A stretch of DNA of 64,000 bases from Argopecten irradians (GCF_041381155.1 NC_091142.1:37559604-37623603), one strand, 5' to 3'. Positions 38,201 to 53,200 are shown, counted from the stretch's first letter. The notes: generated from the sequence alone by a model not told the origin. Made by a program: numbers and translations.

Positions 38201-41200
38201 TTAAGTATAATTGGAAAGTGATCGCTCCCACAGAGATCACCGTTGACCATCCAATCATAATCCAGAAGAATTGATGGATGGCACAACGATAAATCAATGT
38301 GGGTAAGCGAGCCAGAGGCAGGGTGTAAATATGTTGGGGCATTGGTGTTATAAAGACATAAGCTGTTTTTATTAATAAAATCTTCGATACGTCTACCTCT
38401 ATCGTCAGTGCCTGGGGAGCCCCAGAGGCTATTATGACCGTTAAAGTCACCCATGATAATATATGGCACTGGTAGTTGTGATACGATGTTACTAAGTTCA
38501 TCACAACTAAATGGAGTATTTGGAGGTAAATATATAGAACAGACTGTTATTTTTCGGTGAAGAGTTGCGCTGATAGCAACAGCTTGTAAGGTGGTATTTA
38601 GCTGAATGTGTCTGTGAGGAACGTTTTTATGCACCGCCACCGCCACACCACCTGATGCGCGGCCACCTGTTGTTGGGAGTTTTTGTGTATAGTGTAAATT
38701 GTCTGAGATTGATGGTGTCTTTCAGCATTATTTCTTGAAGGCAGAATATGGATGGGTTTTTTGTTTGTATAAGATGTTTTAATTCTTCTATGTTCGCTTT
38801 AAATCCGCGTATGTTCCATTGTATGATAGTGTTTGTCTCTATGTTGGTCCCTGAGGATAGTTTGTCGGACCGACAGGACTACTTGAAGTAGGTTGTTTGG
38901 TGGCGATAAATGTGTTGTCACCAAACTCGCTGTCGTCCGATAGAACATCATAGATGTTCCGTCCAAGGATAGGGTCATCTGATCCCTTACTGGGTTTGTT
39001 GTTTATTGCAGGGAGCCTCGCCAGCTTTACCTTGGTGGTTTTTGTCTGGCGTTGCTCCTGCGGTGGTGTATTTGCTGGTCGCTTGGCTTTCTCAGGGAGT
39101 TTTTTTACGTCAATAGACGGTGAAGATGTAGCACGTCTATGACGAGCGGCGGTAACTTTTTTTCTAATGTTCGGTGTTTGGTGTTGTGTAAGTTCTGGAG
39201 ACGCCGGTGGGATTGGCGTTTTAGCTCCAGGTGGTTTTTGTTGTGGTTTGTGTTGGGGCTTATATGGACCAGACTTGAACCTGTTCGGGTCCCCCATGAT
39301 TATTTTGCAGGTCTTAGCATCAGCCATATCTGGGACATCATTGTCCCAGTTAGGCTTGTCAACCAAGGCCTGGACCGACGCATGTTTGACGGTGACACTG
39401 TCAACAGGCGTCTTTGCGCGGGTGATCTGAGCATAGGTTGCCACATTCAGGTCTGAACGCTCGACTATCCTCCTAGCCTCGGGGAAAGAGACACCTTGGG
39501 TATATTTGACCCGTAATATCTCCCTCTCCCGAGTCCAGGCGGGACAGGTGCGAGCAGACGCAGCATGGTCACCCCCGCAATTGACGCAGTGACGGTTGAC
39601 AATGTCACATTCGTCTTTTTCGTCGTGACCTTCACGGCCACAGTACTGACATACCATTTTCCGTCTACAATTGTTCTCATGATGGCCGTACCTCTGGCAG
39701 TTACGGCACCTCAATGGATTAGGGATGTAGACAGTGACATTGTAACGTTGGTATCCAACAGTTTACGCTCTGTGGTAATGTTGGTGTAGCGAATGTTAAG
39801 ATAAAAGTGTGTGTTGGGACCAAGCTCCCACTTTTTCTCGTCATGATGCGTTTAACATGAGAGACCGGAATGTTCTCCTCTTGGAAGTATGACAGTATGT
39901 CAGCCTCATTGTCATTGCGCAAGGCTGGGCACCTGATTACCCCCTTGCTGCAATTTAATGATGAGTGTGGTTTTACACACACACTGAGGCCGGCAAAACT
40001 GTTGGTTCCAAGGAGGTTCTCCGCTTGTTGCTTGCGGAAAACCTCTATTAGGAGATCACCCGATCCCAAAGGCTTGACAGATTTGACATCTCCAGCAATG
40101 CCTTTGATGCCCTTTCGCAATATTAAGGGTGATAAACCTGCAGTGGTCTTGCCACTCTGTGTAGAGGACATGACCAGAAACTGTGGGAATGTGTTTGTTG
40201 TACCGATTTTTGTTTGTTGATTTGTGGTTGATTCCTTTTGGGGAAATTTTGGTTGTAGTTCATTTTGTTTGTTTTTGGAAGCCATCTTTTAGAGTTAATT
40301 ACAATTCGCTAGCTGTGCCCCCACCCACCTCGGAGCCCAACAGGGGGACACTCATGATGACATGGATATCCAATGTCAAAGTGTCAGGGTTACACAGATA
40401 GTATACTCGGAAGAATATTTCGAACAAACATAATTCAAATCAAGCTTGCGACAGCACGCTCGCAAGATTGTACACCTGCAAGATCGATCAGAATCAAGAC
40501 AATCCAAATTAAACTCACGATTGACCCTAAGCCATCGCCTTCTTGGAGATCTACGAACCAAGGGCTCGGCATGACCAGCCGATTGATAATACAGGGCCCA
40601 TATTACCTCTCGTCTAACCGGAGTCTGAAGCCAAAGTAGTGTGTAGCAGTAAAAAAAGGAAGAAAAAAGAGCAAAACCTATTCAACCACCAGGACCTTCT
40701 TCCCCCGGATACGAGATGCAACCCACGGCAAACAGGTTGGCTCAAATTGGAGCTACTGTGAAAGCCTTCAGCTACACTGATATCAAGCAGACGCACACCA
40801 CACCCCCAAAAGTGGTGCGCATCCGCAAGAGACCAGTGCACCCAGTCTCGGGACGTGGACCCAGCTTTCATGGAGACCAGTTGTGATACACTTACCAACC
40901 AAGAAGTTCTTTTATTTCCTGTGGCCTGAAAATATATTACTAATTAGTACATCAATTGGAAATTTCGACATTTTACCGAAATTAAGCTAGCGATTTTTTA
41001 CTTCAACCTTATGATTTCACTGTCATCGATTATCTATTAACAAAAATTAAACCATTAATGGTAATTTTTCAATTTTTTAATAATTATTCCAATTGTCTAT
41101 GATATTATGATTAACAAAAATTAACTTACATGTCCGAGATCTTGTACGTACTGAAATAATAATTTTTAATATTACGTTATCATCATAGATAAATTTCTCG

Positions 41201-44200
41201 ACATGTTCGTTATAGTTTGTTTGTTTTTTTGAATAATTAACGCCTTGTTAATAGCCAGGGTCATGTAAGGACGGCCTCCCGTGTATGCGGTTTGCAGTAT
41301 ATGTATGTAGTGTGTGGTGCGTGTTTTTGGAGACTGTTGTATATTCGTGTTGTGCCTTCTTGTATATTGGAACCCTTTTTATAGACTTTGGTGTATCTTG
41401 CCCAGGGTACAGAAACCAGAGTCTATCTCACAGGGGCAAGCGTTCAACAGAAGGTTAAAAGTTAGGCGGTGTCAAGGGAGTTATTTTGAAGGGGAGAAAA
41501 GGTAATATGCTAAATATAGTCACCTTTTACGATCATGCAATAGGGGACGCAGGTACAATTCCAACGCCCTACCTGCACGACTGATGTTCGTAATACATTT
41601 CGTGAGGCAATTTTGATAGTGTCAATATTAATATTGAAATAATTTGTAAAACTTAATAAACCTACCTTTCTGACACCCTCCTTTTACTGAAAAAGATTAA
41701 GTGAGATGTAACTCTTATGAAAAGGGAATGTAATGAACACGTAACCAGAAAAATACCTTTTATACAATCGAAACTATTCAACAAATGAAATAGCTATACG
41801 TTATTGAGAAACCTGTTACTTGTTTAAGGGAAGGAACTCTTCAAAGTGATCAACATTTAAGATGTGATTCCCTTCTTTTGCAAGTTACCTCCCCTTGTTT
41901 CACCATCTCGATTAATGAAAAAGGCTAGTTTTGATTCCTTGCTTTAAAGTTGCATGTGTATTGATTATATGTTGTTTGTTTTTGGCCATCTTAGAGGTCG
42001 CACATACTGAACTGAGACAAGAATATTTTGAAGGTGTGATTGGCAATGTGGTAATTCAATTTTGTTAATTAACAATGTTTGAGTCAACGAGGCGAAAGGC
42101 AGTTATATATAGCTTTACGTTATTACATAACCCGTTACCTGATATCTAGTGATTTCGAACGTGTACAATCTTGTATATGTCACTATTGTAATATGAACTG
42201 GAACGACGATTTTTATTGACTAGAAATTCATTGTGACGTCATGCTATATCATTTGAAATGGAGCTGATATTGATACATATGTAGTCATCAGCCCCTAGTT
42301 ATCATAATTTTTGACTAATTTTGAATAACATTTAGAAATACATGTCGCCAAGTAGATTCTTACAAGCATAGCCTTTTTAGCATGATAAAACGGTATTGAT
42401 AATACGTTAAATCTATCTTTTTATAAAAGGTGTTTTCTATCGTTAATTCGTATCAAAGATCATTAAAATATTTGCAATAAAACAAACCTAAAGAATTCAC
42501 CATCAAACAATTAACAGAATGCTTACCTGGCTGATGGATTCTCTAAACTGAAATAGAAATATAAATCGTATAAATATAAGTTCATACAATAGAAAATATT
42601 ACTTAATCATACTTTGCTTATCATTGGAGGGTGAAAGCAAATTTACAACATCGCTCATTAAATTCCCCGATTACCATAAGATGCTTATTTAAACAAACAC
42701 AACCATAAATCAGCCTGCCAATATTTCAATAATAACAATTAATTAAAAAAGTAATAAATAGTAAATAAATAGTGTGAGGTACGAGTTGTCTCAAACAATA
42801 ACATACCCTTAGTCGATTGTCAAACTTTTCGACCGCAATTTCGATTGCCACCTCGAAAAGCTGATATATCCGACGTTTCGACCGTGCATGTGATTGCATA
42901 TAATATCCCCTTTTGATACGTCAGTGTTATGTTTATGGCTACATGAGTCTATCTGATAAAGTATCTTGTGCTTATAACCATTGTTTAAACACTGGGGTTG
43001 ATTTAGTGCACATAGCATGTTGGGTCGAAATAATCCGCCATATACATCAAACGGGCCGAGACATTTCGTACCTGCGCACTATAGATGTAAACAAACATGC
43101 AGACGAACATGTTGTGTTAGTGTTATTTAGGCCATGGGCTAGGAGGGTCCCACATGCATCCCCCCCAAACCTCCGAACCAATATTTTTCTGAACCCTTAT
43201 GACCCACTGATCACAAATCAAAATGTTAACATTGCGTAACTTGGGATGAACTTCCGGTTATGACGTCATAAAGATGGCCGCCATCTCGAAATTGACTGAA
43301 AATTGAAAAATAGTCATAACATTGACATTTTTCAACCGAAGTAGACAAATGAGGTATCAAAATGACCACAATTGGACACAAATACATATCAGGACCAAAA
43401 AATTCAATATATGTAGTGATTTCTACGTAGGAAATGAAAAATATCTGATATTAAGCTCAAACATGGTGATTTTTCAGCAAATTTTTCATATTTGGCTTGA
43501 CGCAGCAAAAATGTTTCTCAACAGCAAACTTTTATTTCTAATAAGTTTTTTGACCATTAATCAATCAGTTTAAGCAACAAAAACAACAAAAACCAATGTT
43601 AACATCGTTTAAGTTCCGGTTATGACGTCATCAAGATGGCCACCATCTCGAATTTCACTGAAAAATTAAAAATAGTCATTACATTAACATTTTTCAACTG
43701 AACTAGACAAATGAGGTATAAAAATGACCACAATAGAAAAACAAATACATGTCAGGACCAAATAATCCAATATATGTAGTGATTTGAAAGCAGGAAATTA
43801 AAAAATACGATTTTAAGCTAAAAAATGGTAATTTTTCAGCATTTTTTTCATATTTGGCTTGACGCAGCAAAATTGTTTCCCAACAACAAATTATTATTCG
43901 TAATCAGTTATTTGACCTCTTATCAATCAGTTAAAACAACAACGACAACAAAAACAACAACAAAAATATATAGAAATGCAAAAGAGAATTGTTGTTATAC
44001 CATTATTTGGTTTACAAAACATCACCGGATGCGGCATATGATTGTTATTTTTTTCCAAACCACTGACACTACAGTTTCCTGGTGTCTTGGAATTTCCTGA
44101 ATATAACATTAGCTAGTGACGATTTATATCTAACAAATTTGAATTTAAAGTTGGCTGAATATCTAAGTACGACTTCATAATAATCCATTTTCATGTTCGA

Positions 44201-47200
44201 AATATTGTAGACTAGTAGCCTCTCAAACTGAATTATTACAGCAAAACGCCAACTAATAGCTAAAGGGTATCAAATTACATTTCTGTAAATACCATGACAC
44301 TTTTCGAAACGTGTTGTGTCTTTTAGAATGAGCACATCCATTGTTCATTTCCTGTGTATAACGTAAGGAAATATAAGATGGTTACTACAGTGTCACATAT
44401 TTATTTCACTAGTTCTTAATGATAATCATTTTCATTGTGCGTGCTTTCTCGCAAGAGTGTCGTCTTCGACTTCGATGACCTGATGTGACATTACATAACC
44501 GGGTTACCATCGTGGTTCTAGCTTGTCAACCGTCCATGATTTAACATCAGAAACATCGAATTCAGGGATGTTGGAGTTCTTCCTGTTTCCAACCTAGTTT
44601 CACCTAGATTTACATATCGTATATGATGTTTCCAGACTTTCCCCCGGCATTATGGAAAAGACACCAGATGCACATTTTGCGGAGGGTAGGGTTGGTTCTC
44701 CTTAATTCGTATGAAGCACAATTCCTCATTCTTGTGAACCTCAGTGACCATAGGTGGCACAGGTGGATTCTTTGAGGTCATCGATGAGGTCTGCAGTGAA
44801 GTTTCACTCTTTGCCAACCAAGTCTGGAAAGCACTGTAGAGAACTTTTTACTGGATAGTCTTCAATGGTCTCTTTACGCATACACCAGATGTGACACAAC
44901 CAGCACCTTCAAGGGAGTGGGAAAAGTCAGACCAATGAATATCATTTAACATTAATGGCCTCATTAGTGACCTCGATGATATCACCTGTGCCATTTATAG
45001 TTGCACGAGGGTCCACAAGATTGATGAATAGTACTTCATACAAATTATGGAGCTATGCGCTAAGGAGAACCAATTCCACCATTGGAAGAATGTGGATCTG
45101 GTGTTATTTCCATTTTGCCGGAGAAGTCTGGAACAGCATATACGTACGATATGTTAGAATCTGAAAGAGATCCCACATCCCTGAACCTGTTGTTCCTGAT
45201 ATGAACTCTGGCCATGGATGGGTCATAAAAGATGACAGGTTAGAACAACACTGGCAATATGGTGTCACTTCAGCTCATCGACATCGAAGACGACGCTCTG
45301 ACTTTCAACGAATTGGATACTGATATCTTGATTACTCTGATTCTGACTGCATGTGCCAGCTACCAGATATGTCGAGTCTCTTCAGTGGAAAGTGCAGTGA
45401 GACGAGAAAGCACGCACAATAATAATTGTTATCATTGAGAACCAGTGAAAGACATATGTGACACTGTAGTAACCATCCGACATTTTGCTTATGCTATGCA
45501 TAGGAAATAAACAATGAATCTGCTCATTTTCAAAGACACAAACGTTTTGGAAACTGTTAATGATATTAACGGAAACACAAGGTTAGCTTAGGTTACATTT
45601 GTTACGCTATCAGTAGGCGTTGTGCTGTGATAATTATTTTTGAGACGCTGCTAATCTACACAATTGAGGGTATAACAATAATTCTTTTTTACATTTTCTA
45701 TATATTTTTGTTGTTGTTGTTGATGTTTTTACTGATTGATAGGAGTTTATATAGCTGATTACGAGTAATATTTTGTTGTGGGAAACTTTTTTGCTGCGTC
45801 AAGCCAAGTATGAAAAATTTGCTGAAAAATCACCATTTTTGAGCTTGAAATCTTATTTTTTTCATTTCTTGCGTACAAATCACTACATATATTGGTATAT
45901 TTGGTCCTGATATCTATTGTGGTCATTTTGATACCTCATTTGTCTACTTCAGTTGAAAAATATCAGTGTTATGACTATTTTGCATTTTTTCAGTGAAATT
46001 TGAGATGGTGGCCATCTTGATGACGTCATAACCGGAACTTATATGATGTTAACATTGGTTTTTGTTGTTTTCGTTGTTTAAACTGATTGATAAGTGGTCA
46101 AAAAACTTATTTGAAATAATAGTTTGCTGCTGGGAAACATTTTTGCTGCATCAAGCCAAATATGAAAAATTTGCTGAAAAATCACCATTTTTGAGCTTTT
46201 TGAGATTTTTTCATTCCTGCGTAATAAATCACTACATATATTGGATTTTTTGGTCCTGATATGTTTTTGTTGTCCTATTGTGGTCATTTTGATACCTCAT
46301 TTGTCTACTTCGGTTGAAGAATGTCAGTGTTATGACTATTTTTCAATTTTCAGTCAAATTCGAAATGTCGGCCATCTTGATGACGTCATAACCGGAAGTT
46401 CATTCCAAGTTATGCAATGTTAACATTTTGATTTGTGATCAGTGGGTCATAAGGGTTCAGAAAAATATTGGTTCGGAGGTTTGGGGGGATGCATGTGGGA
46501 CCCTTCTAGCCCATGGCCTAATCTCGGACTGACGAAGGCCCTATAGTGGCTGAATATATATTCCATAGACATGATTTTGATTTTACTTTGAATTTATTTT
46601 GGCCTTTATTTCGGATAATTAATATACTAGCTTTTACCGTTTTTACCTCATTATGAAAAAAGTACCTAACACCAGGCAAAAATAATAACTTAATGACAAT
46701 TAAATAAAATAAGTACATGATGACCTTATAAAAATTCAAAATATTTAGATCTTGACTTAAAGGACATCATAGAGATAAAATGTTGCTGGACTTGTGACGT
46801 ATTAATAAGGAGAGGATATGTTTTAGGGAGATTTTCCCCTTCCTGAGGACAACACTTGTTTACAATAATAAACATTATCATGATTAGGGTTGTGATAGCG
46901 GTTTCCTAAGTTATTTTAATTTACCTACCTCTGTAATATATTCTCTAGTTCTGTTTCAGATCTAAGTTTGTGATTATGATTTATTAGATAATTTTACTTA
47001 CCTCTGTAATATATTCTCTAGTTTTGGTTTAGATCTAAGTTTGTGATAATGATATATTACGTATTTCACTTACCTCTGTAATATATTCTCTAGTTCCTTT
47101 TCAGATCTGTTATAGAAACCAAAGTAAAACATGTGAATGGATAGATCATGAAAAGTGAAAAATGCTTAAAGAAAATCTATCATTTTTGTCTTTAAACTTA

Positions 47201-50200
47201 ATTAATCACTAAAAACTGTATTTTTAGGTGACAAGTGATATCGTTTGAAAATAACCACAATAAAACATCAACGTTGTAAAGATTGGTGTTTATAAAGTAT
47301 TCCCATTTATGTATAGTATCCATATCGAGCATACCTGCGGCCGATCTGGAAAGTCATGTTTATTTTTCTGTTCAGAATTAAATTAAATGCTACACTAAGA
47401 TACTGTTATAATTGGACCCCTGTATTTGGGATCTTATACATGCTATTTATCGATTGCTGATTTTGATAATACGGCAATTAGTGCCACAGCTAGTAAACGT
47501 TATTGTCTTATTTGTAGGAATTTCAGACATTGTATTAAACACATTTTTTTAAAAAGTAATTCGTCAACATTGTTTGAATGTGACAATCATAAACGATAAT
47601 TCACTAGTACATTCTACTTACTTGTTCTGACTTGATTTCCAGGTGTTCAAGCTAAAACAGAAAATTACACATTGAAACGTTAATGTAACATTTGATTTTA
47701 AACTTCAAATGTCTTACATTGTAATCATTTTATCATACTAATACACTGTACAGTGAATGAAGATGTAACCTACATTCATTTTGATGCTGATTAGATACTT
47801 ACCACGAGGACCAATCTTTTAGGCATTTAATTCTGAAAGAAAAAAGTTTTATGCTGCAATTTAACATTATAAACTAATATATCATTTTACTTTGTGTTTT
47901 TGCAATATACCTAGAATATAGAATTTTGTAATCATATTTAGGATTTCAAAAAGGAAACTAATCTCGAAATGCAGAATTAGGTCAACAAGATTAGATTTTC
48001 AATTTCGACAATATTTCTTTGTTATTATATACATCAAAATGATTGGACATCAGGCAACAGCAGTCCTTACATGAGAGTTCATTTCATATACGATTTTTTG
48101 AACCGATTCTAAATTTTTTTTATTTTTGATAGCCTTGGCGCGCAAAAAATCAACCATGGAGAAGAGTTAAAAAGACATCACACGATGGACATCATAAGAC
48201 AGCATAAAACAAACTTGGTATCGGTATAAATAACAATATATCTTATTTCCCATTGTAATAACAATAAAGACTTTGATACGTAACCAATTAAATACCTACC
48301 AAAACCCTTTAAGTTACTAGTAGGAAATGAGAGACAGGCTGATACACACCTTTCATAATAAAGGATTTACACACACACACTTCAGCAAAATGTAAATGGT
48401 AACACCATACAGCGGATACAACGGTATCATACTCACATGCCTAAAGCTTGTCTGAAAGACAGAAAGCAAAATCAAATCTACGATACATTTACTCATATGG
48501 ATCTGTTTCCATAATGTGCACATTATATTCCGGAAAAAAAACCGCAAGCACTTTGTAATAAAAAGTAGACACTTACCTTGACCTTTGGACATGCAACTCA
48601 AGTAAATGTTCCTTAAGTCTATAAAACAGAAAGTTATAAATATGCAAATTGTTATCATGAAATTATTAATTGTATTAATATTAAATGTAATTGTAAATAT
48701 GTAATAGTTCGTGTCTAAAATTGTATTAACGATTCAATTCCATAATTCGAATATATCTATTTTATGTAATTTTCGGGTAAATTTCTATGATATGCTATAT
48801 TCGAACCTACTAGCTTTATATGTTATAGGTTATACGAATTCATACCAGTTAATGTGTACGTACTGGGTTTAGTTTTAATCTGCTATTATACATTGTACAT
48901 ATCAAATAACTGACATTTCATTTAAAGTTTACTTATTTTATATCCATAAATTTGAATACACAGGTACTCTATATGCTCCCGAGTATTTGTAAGCAGTATA
49001 TTTATATATACAATGTAACACTTACATATATCTATAAGCATTTGTTACAAACTATAGTACCGTATTCATCAATTGTATTCTATTATTCTCACCTTTTAAG
49101 TCCTTCTTTAATATTCGGAGACGCAGTAACATTTCTGAAACCACAAAAAAGAAACTCCAACCAAATGTTCCTTCACTACCATTTTAATCCTTAATACGAA
49201 TTTAAATGGATTGGTTTGTTATAAAAAAAAACATTGTCTTACATGCAATTTATTGGACTAAAAGCATTTTTTTCTAAGCCAACACCCGCTATATATTTAT
49301 TTTGACAAGAAAGCTATTGAATTTGAATAACATTTTCCTAGCCCTTGACCAAGGTATCATATCTGATATCTAATCAATTACAGTTGTTGGTTTCTCTTGC
49401 CATCCTACCTCTATACGGACTTCATATATCTATATATGGTTAAACGTTGTCTTTATACTTACTGATCACGAGATTTGTTGTCAATTCTGTGAAATTATCA
49501 AGAATAAAATTAAAAGACATGTTTGTTTGAAATGGTATATTTAGTTCCGAAAGGTTACAGTTTAAATACAGTCACTCGTGTAGTTACAAATTAATTAAAT
49601 AATAGATGTGATGATAAATAGGTATGAATATTCATCAACACAATAAGTAGAACTTACAAATCTACGTTTCAATAAAAATAAATCAAGCCTGTCTAAAAAC
49701 AATCAATGGAACAGTATAGGCCTATATAGCCAAGTGCTCCTCTTACACTGGACAAGTTTTGTTGTAATTGATCATTTGGGACACTTATTAAGCGGTCTAT
49801 CTACAGAGGTGGTCGCTAAGAAGAGTACCTAAGAAAACTAACTTTATATATCGTTATAGAAAGGAAATAGTCGTGAAAGATTAAAACATAAAAGATACTC
49901 ACTCATTGATCAAACTGCATGCGAGCTGGTACCTGAAAGTCAAAAGACCATCTTTTATCATGAAACAGTTTATCTTAGTCTTGATCTCTTCGCAAACAGA
50001 TCAAACAAAAAGTAATTTTGATCTTAGAAACACCATATAGCACATAATTTAGATGTCGTGTTCTAATTATAAGATTAAAACACAATTAAAATATCTTGAT
50101 TTAAGCACAGCTGTAGCATATTTTTCATTGAAATAAATCTATATTTCCCCTAATTTCAAAAGAATTTTCAGAACATGGTTTCCGAAACATTGGAAAATTC

Positions 50201-53200
50201 CACTTTTATATCTAATTTCCTTTTATATTAGATTCAAAATTTGATAAAGATGATATAGTATACTAACGAATAGTCGACGTCTTCGGAGAATGACCTGCAA
50301 GAAATTAATATCATTCATATCAGCAAGGTTACTTCATTCACGTTAAAAGAGCTTGTATGTTGATGAGCGCCATCACAACCTTAGATATCACATTCATACA
50401 CACACAAATTGACTGTAAGTTAAAAGATACATAATGTAAGTATTAACAATAACAAATGGATAAAAAGACAGGGTCACCTGCCCGATCACGTGGGTTTTCT
50501 CCGGGCACTCCGGTTTCTTTCCACACTAAGACCCCTCACTCGCTTACATCCGGGCCATCTACAGTGATTTGCATAAGTTGTATAACTTGTTTCGTAATCG
50601 ATGTAAAATAAATAAAGTTTATATATTTTTATATGAAAAGACTTACCCATCTTCAAGCATTCTGTTAAAAATGAAGAAAAAACACTTGTAAGACCAATTA
50701 TTAAAATGTGAAATAAAATCCAGTTAAACTCATGTATCAGGCAATTATTTGCACGCTGGATAATTTGAAAAATAATAACGGTGCGATTGAGCACTTATAT
50801 TTACATATCTATCTAGGAGCTATGAATAAAATAGCTTTGAATAAGTTATCAACAAACGTTTGAAAATAGTTAAAAAAAACACTTTCTACTTCAAGTAAAG
50901 TTCGGAACGAAGTCGACTTATGAATGAACATTTACATTAAACTGTTACTATAATAAACCATTGTTATGGATATGTCTATACGTATTATTTACAGATAAAA
51001 TTAATGACACTTCCAATAATAAATATACTGATTCATAGACTGTAAGGATTTTATATAAAACAGCCATACATACTTCTGAAGACATCCGTGCTGGTCCTTC
51101 AATCTGAAAAATGATGGATTACGGTTGTTCCAATTACATATGTATTGTCATTGTCAACATATTATTTTCCTACCTAACTTACTTTATAAACAAGTGATAG
51201 TTTTATGTACGAGAACATGTCTTTATATTTACATTATTTACATTCTAAATTGCCTATGTCATACCAATGTTGATAGCTACAGTTTCTCAATTGTCAAGAT
51301 TGTTTCTATTGAAACTTTCCAAAAATGTCAGGTAGGTTCGCCAGCTGTTATATCGTTCATGCTTATTTGTAGACAAAAGGTGGCCTATTAATTGTGTTAT
51401 ACTTTTAAAAGGTCTGGAACGTTTAGTATAGGAAACAAAACTAAAATTAAACACAGAAAAAATATATTTAAATGCACACTTTAATTGTAGTCATTATAAA
51501 GTAATAAGTATATTACTATGCAAAACCACTTAAATTTATAAAGCTTATAAGAAATTATTAATTCAATTTCATTTTAGTAAATATATAAAAAAAATACTTC
51601 AGAGACTTTCTGCATACATTTTAATCGTTTAACAAATGATTACAAAAATTATAGCACAATACACAGAGCACCGTGGTCTAGTTTATGCACGCAAAGACGA
51701 CAAAATCACAATCGAAACCTACGTTTTCGGCAAGGTCTTTTCAATACTGTTTTAATAAAAATACAAATTAACAAGCTTCGTTTAAAATGTAAGACAATAA
51801 CTACGCATGTTTGTTCTCATGGAATTCATCATTGGAAGCAAAATTAATAATAAGTTTTGGACATAGGAAATGTAAATCAACTTGGCGAGTCAACTAATCA
51901 CCAACATTTTTGAAAATATTGTCATCTTGCTGGTACCAAACCGTTCAATTAATTGGCTTTAAAATTATCGGTTCATAACGTACAAAATGACGCCGCCGTA
52001 TATTACGTCGCATTTTTTTCAGAGAGAAAAAAGTCCACCATTAAAAGTGGAATTACACGTAAAATGGCTTATCTAATAGTATTAACTTTAACTTTAATAG
52101 GTTTTTGTTATGGAGATATAACATAAAATATCTGAGTGTAGTTTCATTATAAACAGATTCGGTTTATTTAGAGTACACTTAGAATTTGTGTTATATCTCT
52201 ATAACAAAGAATATATTCAAATAAAGATAAAATATTATTACAGAATCAGAAACAATGCCAAATTCCACTAATATACACAGAATATTCAGTAACCACTTCC
52301 ACTTTTATACCTAGTGGAGCTGTAATATTGGTAAGCTTTTACCTATCTTTTAAAACATTAAATTACAGCTGTTCATATATGGATAGTTTCTGTCAGTTAA
52401 TATGTCTATCTCAGTTTAATAACAATATCACTCATTAAGACACAGCAACAACCAATAGACACTTACTCTGCGAGGAACCCATCCCTAGATAAAAAAAATT
52501 ACATCCATAAACAGTAACACGACAACCTGTTTTCCCCTTCCTTTTCCCTTTCTCTCTATTTTCTTTTACTTTGGTGTTTTCCCGACTCCTCTATCGTGTG
52601 AACACAAAAGTTCATTCAACACATTCTTTAAAATATCAATTATTACGTTCCAAATAATTATCTGGTAATTTGAATACCCCGTCATTAATTACGTCTAAAT
52701 AGGAAGTCTTATAAAAATGAATTATCCAAGCTTTAATAGCTGGATGTAAGAATCCATGATATCAGTATAGTGTTGAATAACGTACAATTATTGGAAGACA
52801 TGTCACAATTATGACGGAATATGGCCAATTATAGTACTTTCAGTGGTATTGTGTTGATGTTTCATAGCTTAAGATTTGATATACTTTCTTGTTGAGGAAG
52901 ACTTTTTCTTTCAAATGGTTTGCAGATGTCCCCTGTGATATCGGCCATTGTTTCTAAGGAAGTATATTATTTGCCAATAGAAATAGTCATAAACAACACG
53001 TGGAATTATTGTATGTGGATATTACGTCGTGAAAGTTGATTTTTTTTGCTTTTTTTTCTTCTTGGACATACGCATATATTTATATGCTGACAATTTGCAC
53101 GTCTATAACATGTTGTCATGTGCGTGCATTGTTTTGCATTGGGCTTGTAGTACAAGGTTGCGCATTAAGTCAAGTGTTGAAATGAAATCGGATTAGATAA

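Larger units (their letters stand above)
34904..40878 (-). mobile_element. Full-length non-LTR retrotransposon, I/Nimb-like, frameshifted
   Basis: About 5975 bp on the minus strand: 5' UTR (40286-40878), ORF1 with CCHC knuckles, ORF2 with endonuclease, reverse transcriptase and RNase H, and a 3' tail of CAAA repeats (34904-34923). It is bounded by a perfect 24-bp target-site duplication. RNase H after reverse transcriptase, and the CAAA tail, fit the I superfamily; Nimb elements of molluscs are the closest I know. At least four frameshifts break the ORFs, so it is not active as read, although the perfect duplication points to a young insertion. Confidence 0.85.

Noticed and set aside
36204..40401. 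Plus-strand ORFs over the LINE
   Set aside because: They are antisense shadows of ORF1, endonuclease, reverse transcriptase and the 5' UTR.
44955..45164. A 69-codon ORF in the palindrome
   Set aside because: No domain, and the mirrored sequence in the other arm does not keep a related frame.
47335..47345. An 11-nt segment with a perfect CAG acceptor and a GTATGC donor between exons 14 and 15
   Set aside because: 11 is not a multiple of 3 and it would shift the frame; all other microexons keep it.
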